Shown: piece after piece, positions 31,893 to 37,106 of the stretch
How the letters are laid out: the number at the start of each line of letters is the position of its first letter
How positions within the stretch are numbered: position 1 is the stretch's first letter
NCBI GenBank assembly: GCA_900290255.1
Contig: OMOD01000194.1
Span: 1 to 37,106, forward strand
Reading direction: 5' to 3'
DNA length: 37,106 bases
DNA from: Candidatus Sulfotelmatobacter kueseliae
Lineage (GTDB): Bacteria > Acidobacteriota > Terriglobia > Terriglobales > Acidobacteriaceae
Notes under the pieces: model-generated
The model's input: only the letters and a program-made list of their open reading frames with translations
Databases searched by the model: none
Told to the model about the DNA's origin: nothing
Made by a program: the position numbers and the translations under genes

Positions 31893-34082
31893 CTAGTCTC
31901 CTGCCACCGGTTCTTCGACTTGCGGCTTAGGCGTGTGAGTTCCGTCGCCGTTGCCATTCCCGTTCGCTTTCGCCAGCGCTCCCAGGGGAATGAATCCATC
32001 CTGCGACTGCACCGGCTTTTCTTTCAGCACCACTTCACGGTAAAGCGATGCCATGCGGGCATTGTAAGCTTCATCATTCTTCTCTGGCCCACGCGCCTCG
32101 CCCTTAACCTCGGCGTCGTGCTTCTGTTTCGCATCCCGCGCCCGCAACTTCTCCTCGCGCGCGGTCTTGGCGATGCCCAGCCGGTCCAGGTCGTGCTGCA
32201 GTTCGTTGGTCACGATCTCTTCGCGCAGCTTGAGATACTCGGTGGCCGTTTCTTGCTTTTCCATCTTCACTTTCTTGCCGCCGGCGAAGATCTCGTGACG
32301 CCCGTGCTCTTCGTACCACTTGGTGAGCGTGGCCGTCATGTGCATCTTCTCGATGATGTTCCGCCAGCCCACGCCCGTGTTGTAAGCGCAGAACGAAATC
32401 TCGCCTTCCTGCGTCGCGTACGGAATAATGCACTGCTCGGTCCGCCGGAAGTCGTAATTAAAAAGATCCTGGAACCACATTCCCGCGACGAACAGGAAAT
32501 TCCAGCGATCCTTGCGCCGTTTCATCACGTCGTCGATCGAGCGGTCCGGGCCGACCTTGCCGTAGTTCCGGCCCGTCACGTTGTAATTCTTGTCAAACTT
32601 GCTCAACAGGTCCATCAGCTTGAAGTGCGTCGGCGCCTTGAACGGATCGTAGTTCTTCATCAGGCACAGCGCCATGCCGAACGCGGTCCAGAACTTGCTG
32701 CGCCCCGCATCGTTCACTTTGGCGATATCCTTCGCCAGCTGATCCCCATGCAAGAACGCCGTCACCGGCACGGCTTCCTTGGTTTCCTTGTCAATCATCA
32801 CCGCCATGCCCGTCCCGCAGTTTGGGTGACAACCGCAACTTAGTTGGCCCCAGTCGTTGTTGGCGTCCTGGGCGTGCATGAGGTCGGCCCAGTCGCTGAA
32901 AGTTCCCATGAACGAAATCGGGAACCAGTCGCGGGCGGGCTCGCCCAGGCCGGTCTGATTCTTCACATCGTGGGCGAGATGCGAGAGCGTGTAGCGCTGC
33001 GCGATGCGGCGCTCGTCGGTGATGGCCTCGTCGCGGCCAGTAAAGCTGACCGGCTGGAAGCTCAGAAAACTGATCGTCTTCGGATTGTCGAGCGCGAACT
33101 TGACGATCTTCCCCACCTGCTCGTTGTTGATGCCGTTGATGATGGTGATGACGGGGACGATTTCGCATCCCGCCTTGTGCAGGTTTTCGATCGCCTTCAG
33201 TTTCACGTCGAACAGATTGCCGACCGCGCGATGCGCGTTGGCGGCGTTGCCGATGCCGTCAAACTGCAGGTAGGCATAACGCATGCCGGCTTCGACGGCC
33301 TGCTGCGCGAATTCGAAACTCTTGGCGAACTCGATGCCGTTGGTAGCCGCCTGCACGGAATTAAATCCGACTTTGCGCGCGTAGCGCACCGCATCCAGAA
33401 AGTACGGCGACAACGTCGGCTCGCCGCCCGAGAACTGCACGCTCATCTGCCGCCGCGGCTTGATGGTGACGGCGTTATCCAGCATGGTCTTGATTTCTTC
33501 CCACGTCAGTTCATGCACGAACCCGACCTGGTTGGCGTCCATGAAGCAGGGATCGCACATCATGTTGCAGCGGTTGGTCAGGTCAATGGTGAGCACGGCG
33601 CCGCGGCCATACTTCACGGTGGATGAACCGTGATTGTGCAGTCCCTCGTCGTTGTGGGCGCGAATGTCGCGGCCGGGGAAGACGTCTTCCAGATGCTTCG
33701 AGAATTCGGTGTCCATCGACATCACGTCTTCGAAGCGACCGTGCTTGGGGCAGTCCTTCACCATCAGGATCTTGCCGTCGCGCTCGATGATCTGCGCCTT
33801 GACCTCGCCGACTTTTTCATTGAGCAGGATTTCGTGCGGCAGGTAGCCGTCGAGAATCTGCTGGCGAATTTCCGGGACACACTTGGGGCAGAGCGAGTCG
33901 GTCGTCCGCGGCCAGCCCAGCGGCGGCTTCGACTTCTCGTACGACTTGAGCAGCGGCTTGTCGCTCCACTTCGGCGTGGGCGACGGGTTGGGGCTGATGC
34001 GGTTCAGGCGGTCGAACACTACCCAAGTAGCCTTGGCGGCGGCGACGGCTGCTTTCTCTACATACTTAATCGGCTTGCGCAT
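31893..34082 (-). CDS. Radical SAM protein of the tetraether / membrane-spanning lipid synthase (Tes/MSS-like) group, 729 aa
   Basis: Tes joins two lipid tails by a C-C bond in archaea; bacterial relatives (MSS) make membrane-spanning diabolic acids. Visible here: an N-terminal rubredoxin-like site, CPKC (Cys65, Cys68) with CPKHG (Cys111), then the SAM cluster motif RCNMMCDPC (Cys172, 176, 179; Cx3Cx2C) in LTIDLTNRC, the SAM-binding GGEPT (219-223), and auxiliary cysteines CGCHPNC (416, 418, 422) and Cys551/Cys565 around IIPYATQEGEISFCAYN. This multi-cluster layout is that of the family once represented by MJ0619. From about residue 600 there is a charged helical tail and a low-complexity C-terminus (AKANGNGNGDG). 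No signal peptide is present, so a cytosolic, membrane-facing enzyme is likely. AGGAG lies 12 nt before ATG 34082. It is monocistronic with its own terminator. Acidobacteria make iso-diabolic acid, so the role is plausible; the substrate remains inferred. Confidence 0.82.
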   Translation of the reverse strand: MRKPIKYVEKAAVAAAKATWVVFDRLNRISPNPSPTPKWSDKPLLKSYEKSKPPLGWPRTTDSLCPKCVPEIRQQILDGYLPHEILLNEKVGEVKAQIIERDGKILMVKDCPKHGRFEDVMSMDTEFSKHLEDVFPGRDIRAHNDEGLHNHGSSTVKYGRGAVLTIDLTNRCNMMCDPCFMDANQVGFVHELTWEEIKTMLDNAVTIKPRRQMSVQFSGGEPTLSPYFLDAVRYARKVGFNSVQAATNGIEFAKSFEFAQQAVEAGMRYAYLQFDGIGNAANAHRAVGNLFDVKLKAIENLHKAGCEIVPVITIINGINNEQVGKIVKFALDNPKTISFLSFQPVSFTGRDEAITDERRIAQRYTLSHLAHDVKNQTGLGEPARDWFPISFMGTFSDWADLMHAQDANNDWGQLSCGCHPNCGTGMAVMIDKETKEAVPVTAFLHGDQLAKDIAKVNDAGRSKFWTAFGMALCLMKNYDPFKAPTHFKLMDLLSKFDKNYNVTGRNYGKVGPDRSIDDVMKRRKDRWNFLFVAGMWFQDLFNYDFRRTEQCIIPYATQEGEISFCAYNTGVGWRNIIEKMHMTATLTKWYEEHGRHEIFAGGKKVKMEKQETATEYLKLREEIVTNELQHDLDRLGIAKTAREEKLRARDAKQKHDAEVKGEARGPEKNDEAYNARMASLYREVVLKEKPVQSQDGFIPLGALAKANGNGNGDGTHTPKPQVEEPVAGD

Positions 34083-34107
34083 GATGACTGTCGGCTCCTA
34101 AGCTCTT

Positions 34108-34126
34108 TAGTGGACCGTGGCCACTA
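34108..34126. repeat. Inverted repeat in the radical SAM leader
   Basis: TAGTGG-N7-CCACTA, 26 bp before ATG 34082 on the minus-strand transcript and just upstream of the AGGAG. It could be an operator or a hairpin affecting translation start. Confidence 0.45.
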
Positions 34127-34192
34127 ATCAGCGATCGGTGGCTAGTCTTGTCCCTCAAACTGCTTGTCTGCTCTGTTTCTGGCACTCGCTCC

Positions 34193-34212
34193 GGGTGAAC
34201 CGAAATTCACCC
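34193..34212. repeat. Inverted repeat upstream of the radical SAM gene
   Basis: GGGTGAA (34193-34199), CCGAAA loop, TTCACCC (34206-34212): a perfect 7-bp stem about 110 bp before the start codon. There is no T tract. Operator or RNA hairpin. Confidence 0.45.
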
Positions 34213-34389
34213 CAAAGCTGCGGTTTCCCCAGGGAATGCCCTCGGTTTGAAGCCTGGGTTATTACACTTTTCCCTGGGTATTGAACTGAAGCTATCCTAT
34301 TGGAACGGTGAGGAAAGGCGCATCAACATCTCAACGAACGGGGCAAAATTGGGGTTTAGCGGTTGCTTGCGGGGATTATACGGTGGTAA

Positions 34390-35856
34390 GTGATTGAAAG
34401 TAAAGGGGAGACAGACGCCAAAAGTCCCTGGCCGCCCTCACCCTTCGAAAAAACAAGCATCAGAAAGCGGCGGTTCGATGCGGCAGGAATTCCCCGAGCA
34501 GCCTCTTCAGGGTTCGGTTCATCTGTTAGGGCCAGGATTCTACGTTGCAGACCATTTTGTCGGATGGGAGCGCCCATCGAGCGGGCGCACGCACTCGGTG
34601 ATCGCGGCATGGCCAATGTGCACTACATTGGGGCGGCTGCAGCCATGTCGCTGCAGGACTACGACACCATGCAGCGACAGCTGAACATGTTCCTGGCGGA
34701 GGACCCTGGCAACCCCCTGGCTCCGGTCGCGCGCAAGAATCTCGATGTGCTCGTGAAGCGCAAGGCTCAGATGGCACAATCAGCGAACGCGGCGAGCGTT
34801 CAGCAGGTATCAGCCGCCCCGAATGGCCCCGTGCAAACTTTCCCGAACACCGAGCGACTCAAGTCCGAGCTCAAAGGAGTGCAAGGCGAACCCTGGATGG
34901 GTGCCTGCGCAACCTGCTCTGCGCCGTCCGAGCCAAGTCCCTCCGATCCCGCAGCGACCAGTGAGCGCGCGTCCATTTCGCCAGGGCCGGTAAGTGGGGG
35001 CAATCTGTTTACCATTCATCAGGTGGTTGATGAGACCGCATTATTTTTTTCCGTGAGCAACCATGGACAGATGATCAACGATCTCGCGGTGTCCGACATC
35101 CAGATTCTCGATGACAACAAGCCCCCCAACCGCATCTTGCAGTTCCTTCCGCAATCGAAGCTTCCTCTACGACTGGCTCTGTTGATCGACACCAGCGGAT
35201 CGGTCGAGGGCCGTTTCTCGTTTGAAAAACACGCTGCCGAGAAGTTCCTCGAGAAAGTCCTGAATGGTGATTCTGACCTTGCTTTCGTCGCGGGCTTCAG
35301 CACCGAGGTTTCGGTCACCCAGGATTTCACTGCAGACCCAGCCGCGCTGGGAAGGGGTGTCGAGAAACTCACCAACGGCGGAGGAACCTCGCTGTTCGAC
35401 GCCGTCTCCTTTGCTTGCTGGAAGCTCGCGGCCTATCCCGAGGACGGCCGCGTGGCTAAAGTGCTCGTCATTCTCACCGACGGAGAAGACAATTCCAGCC
35501 ACCGGAGTCTTCGGCAGAGTGTTGAAGAAGCGGAGGCAAAAGATGTCACGGTTTACACCGTCAGCACTTCAGAAAGCATTCGCGCCGAAACCGATGCTGA
35601 CAGGGTTCTGCAAGTGCTGGCAGAGCGCAGCGGCGGCGAAGCCCTGTTCCCCGGCGACCTGTTTGCCCTGCACGCACACCTCAGTAAGCTGCGCGACCTG
35701 ATCCGTAGCCGCTACCTGATTGCCTACAAGCCTGCGGACTTCGCTCCGAACGGGAAATACCGCACCGTCAACATCGCCGCCGAAAAGGACGGCAAGCATC
35801 TGCAGGTTCACTTGCGCAAGGGCTACTATGCCCGCCACGCCCAGGCTCAGAACTGA
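34390..35856 (+). CDS. VWFA domain protein of the acidobacterial type, N-terminus uncertain, 488 aa
   Basis: The C-terminal half is a von Willebrand factor A domain with an intact MIDAS: DTSGS (Asp267, Ser269, Ser271), GGGTSLFDA and VILTDGEDNSS, ending LIAYKPAD ... KYRTVNI ... HLRKGYYARH, the pattern of the VWFA-related proteins abundant in Acidobacteriota. Ahead of it are a short beta segment (TALFFSVSN, LAVSDIQILDDNK) and a TPR-like helix pair at about 65-125 (ANVHYIGAAAAMSLQDYDTM, AEDPGNPLAPVARKNLDVL). The first 60 residues are Arg/Pro/Ser-rich without family features, and no signal peptide is seen although relatives are exported. The true start may be Met59 (34564) or Met74 (34609), or the gene may have lost its 5' part. 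Probably binds a protein partner at the envelope. Confidence 0.75.
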   Translation: MIESKGETDAKSPWPPSPFEKTSIRKRRFDAAGIPRAASSGFGSSVRARILRCRPFCRMGAPIERAHALGDRGMANVHYIGAAAAMSLQDYDTMQRQLNMFLAEDPGNPLAPVARKNLDVLVKRKAQMAQSANAASVQQVSAAPNGPVQTFPNTERLKSELKGVQGEPWMGACATCSAPSEPSPSDPAATSERASISPGPVSGGNLFTIHQVVDETALFFSVSNHGQMINDLAVSDIQILDDNKPPNRILQFLPQSKLPLRLALLIDTSGSVEGRFSFEKHAAEKFLEKVLNGDSDLAFVAGFSTEVSVTQDFTADPAALGRGVEKLTNGGGTSLFDAVSFACWKLAAYPEDGRVAKVLVILTDGEDNSSHRSLRQSVEEAEAKDVTVYTVSTSESIRAETDADRVLQVLAERSGGEALFPGDLFALHAHLSKLRDLIRSRYLIAYKPADFAPNGKYRTVNIAAEKDGKHLQVHLRKGYYARHAQAQN

Positions 35857-35879
35857 GCGCAGGTCGGTTCGTGCTTCCC

Positions 35880-36584
35880 CTAGAACACAAACCCCACGCC
35901 GCCCATGACCGCGTTGGTCCGCCAATTGTAAATCTGGTTGGGATTGCCTAGAGTCGGCTCGAACTTGAAATAGCGGGTTTCGTAGGTGGCCTTCACGTAC
36001 CACTTGCCGAAAACGTATCCCGCGATACCCCGGATGTCGTAGCCGTGGTCGAAGTTCGGATTGGGAAGCGGGTAATTGGCCACCGGGGCTTTGTAGTGCG
36101 GGGTGAATTCCGGCGAGATCTCGGCCCGGAGGAAAGCATGCCTTGGTGCGGTACTGAATCTGTATTCCGCCACGAAGGGCAGTTCCAGCAGCTTGAAATC
36201 GAGGCGGTTGAAAACCACGCCATTCAAATTGCTGGGTGGAACGAGGATCTTGCGGACCTGGGCGTGAAAGCCCGCGGAAAAGTGGCTGCCGAAGCGGAAC
36301 ATCGGGCCGCCATACACGGCGTACTCGTCGGCGTGGAACTGGGTGTTGGTGGGAAAACGGACTTCGCCGCCGGCCACAAGACTCGGCCAGTTCCCTTTTC
36401 CGCCGCCGCGCAGAATGACCACTTCACCCTCGACATTGCCGACCGCGTCGCTCACCGAAGACAGGCCGCCGAATTTGTCGGAGGTCTGTCCGAAATCGAG
36501 CCCGAAGGTCGCTCTTTGACAATAGGCTGGGACGGTGGCTAAAACAAACAGACAAAGGATTAAATGCGTCTGGCAGAGCTTCAT
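35880..36584 (-). CDS. Outer-membrane beta-barrel family protein, 234 aa
   Basis: The start is ATG 36584 (MKLCQTHLILCLF...), with AAGGA 4 nt upstream and a clear signal peptide ending near PAYCQ; the longer frame to 36989 runs through the neighbouring protease gene in the wrong frame. The mature part has alternating hydrophobic/aromatic strands: ATFGLDFGQTSDKFGG, EYAVYGGPMFRFGSHFSAGF, LPFVAEYRFST, HGYDIRGIAGYVFG, WYVKATYETRYFKFEP, and a terminal aromatic strand GGVGFVF. This suits a small 8- to 10-stranded barrel of the OmpA-like/OMP_b-brl type. Cargo or function is unknown. A perfect palindrome lies just upstream. It converges with the VWFA gene, only 23 bp apart. Confidence 0.8.
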   Translation of the reverse strand: MKLCQTHLILCLFVLATVPAYCQRATFGLDFGQTSDKFGGLSSVSDAVGNVEGEVVILRGGGKGNWPSLVAGGEVRFPTNTQFHADEYAVYGGPMFRFGSHFSAGFHAQVRKILVPPSNLNGVVFNRLDFKLLELPFVAEYRFSTAPRHAFLRAEISPEFTPHYKAPVANYPLPNPNFDHGYDIRGIAGYVFGKWYVKATYETRYFKFEPTLGNPNQIYNWRTNAVMGGVGFVF

Positions 36585-36603
36585 CAGTCCTTTTCTCTCC
36601 TGT

Positions 36604-36621
36604 CGGCAGTGTACACTGCCG
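36604..36621. promoter_or_regulatory. Perfect 18-bp palindrome before the beta-barrel gene
   Basis: CGGCAGTGTACACTGCCG is its own reverse complement. It ends 20 bp before ATG 36584 and a few bases before the ribosome-binding site. Likely a dimeric repressor operator, or a hairpin sequestering the leader. Confidence 0.55.
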
Positions 36622-36735
36622 CAAATACTGTGGGACAGCGGGGATGTGGTTCCCGAAAACAGGTTCTTTGCTGAGATGCGCCTTCTGCGGCTGGCGGTGC
36701 CAGGGCCGTCGAGGAAGTGCCACCGTCGGAGGGAG

Positions 36736-37106
36736 CTAGCGGTTCCAGCGCTTAGCGTCGTATTGGAAATCGACCAGGGCGTCGCGGTAGTCGATTTTGA
36801 TCTCGAGCATGCGCAGCATGACGAAGCCGAGGAAACCGGAAACTTCGGTGCCGATGTCGTCGCTGATGGGCGTGGTATCGAAGGCGGTGATGTCCTGATT
36901 CTCCTGGCGCAGGTGGCCGAACTGGAGCACGGCTTTGTTGGCCGTGTAAACCTTTTCCACGCGGCCGCTGATGCCTTCCACCGTGACATCGGAGTCGCCG
37001 TGCACCTTGGTGACTTCGCGGGCTGCGGCGGGGGAGATGAAATTGACGAGCGAGCCGGTGTCGAGAAGGAACAGCTTGGAGGGCACTTTGCCGATGGTCG
37101 TGGGAG
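36736..37106 (-). CDS. Retropepsin-like aspartic protease domain, C-terminal part (partial)
   Basis: The frame continues to the window edge, so the start is missing; the GTG at 37086 lies inside the domain and is not a likely start. FLLDTGSLVNFISPAAAREV carries the catalytic DTGS. After the flap region (VEGISGRVEKVYTANKA, VLQFGHL) comes the hydrophobic GFLGFVMLRMLEIKIDYRD strand pair that closes retropepsin-like folds. Bacterial members are often secreted or envelope proteins carrying one or two such domains. This copy ends right after the fold, at WNR. It lies 151 bp upstream of the beta-barrel gene on the same strand and may be co-transcribed, though the palindrome between them suggests separate control. 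Confidence 0.78.
   Translation of the reverse strand, partial: PTTIGKVPSKLFLLDTGSLVNFISPAAAREVTKVHGDSDVTVEGISGRVEKVYTANKAVLQFGHLRQENQDITAFDTTPISDDIGTEVSGFLGFVMLRMLEIKIDYRDALVDFQYDAKRWNR

Larger units (their letters stand above)
34083..34389. other. Intergenic region between divergent radical SAM and VWFA genes
   Basis: Holds the leader and presumably the promoter of the radical SAM gene (minus strand) and the start region of the VWFA frame (plus strand). Two inverted repeats are listed separately. No convincing TTGACA-type promoter was found for either gene. Confidence 0.4.

Noticed and set aside
31920..32843. 307-codon plus-strand ORF opposite the radical SAM gene
   Set aside because: Antisense frame of a high-GC gene; Arg/His/Leu-rich, no recognisable motif.
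1..37106. CRISPR array or defence-system genes
   Set aside because: No regularly spaced repeats and no Cas, restriction or known anti-phage families were seen.

Overview
The window looks like a piece of an Acidobacteriota chromosome (class Terriglobia or a close relative). The grounds are two very long Oar-type TonB-dependent receptors with an N-terminal carboxypeptidase-regulatory-like domain, a VWFA protein of the acidobacterial type, and a Tes/MSS-like radical SAM enzyme in a phylum known for membrane-spanning lipids. No rRNA operon, CRISPR array or intact mobile element was seen. The assignment rests on gene families only.

Layout. 1-3300 is accessory DNA: the tail of a Gly/His-rich protein, a gene of unknown function, a three-gene operon of small unknown proteins, an internally deleted IS3-type element and the 5' end of a group II intron. 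3317-11392 (minus strand) holds an Oar-like receptor, a secreted class-C beta-lactamase-fold hydrolase and an M61 metallopeptidase, which suggests peptide capture and trimming. Divergent from it, 11626-18174 (plus strand) is an operon of an RpiR regulator, an N-acylamino-acid racemase/OSBS-type enolase, an APC permease, a glutamate-1-semialdehyde-aminomutase-like PLP enzyme and an FGGY kinase. The shared intergenic region carries two near-identical palindromes, one over each promoter. 18175-19432 is a graveyard of gene fragments with a degenerate tRNA-Lys.

19433-31681 is the most coherent block: cutC, a second Oar-like receptor, a secreted PNGase A-type peptide:N-glycanase, a DeoR regulator, a secreted GH29 alpha-L-fucosidase with a C-terminal discoidin-like module, and a secreted GH38 alpha-mannosidase with a large N-terminal extension. 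Together this reads as a locus for taking N-glycans off glycoproteins, trimming fucose and mannose, and importing the products. PNGase A plus a GH29 of subfamily-B appearance points to plant-type core alpha-1,3-fucosylated glycans. The promoters of the receptor and PNGase genes share a TTGACA box with a conserved block just upstream.

31893-34082 encodes a radical SAM protein with the cysteine layout of the tetraether lipid synthase / bacterial membrane-spanning lipid synthase group, closed by a strong terminator. The right end has a VWFA protein with an odd N-terminus, a small outer-membrane beta-barrel protein preceded by a perfect 18-bp palindrome, and a retropepsin-like protease cut by the window edge.
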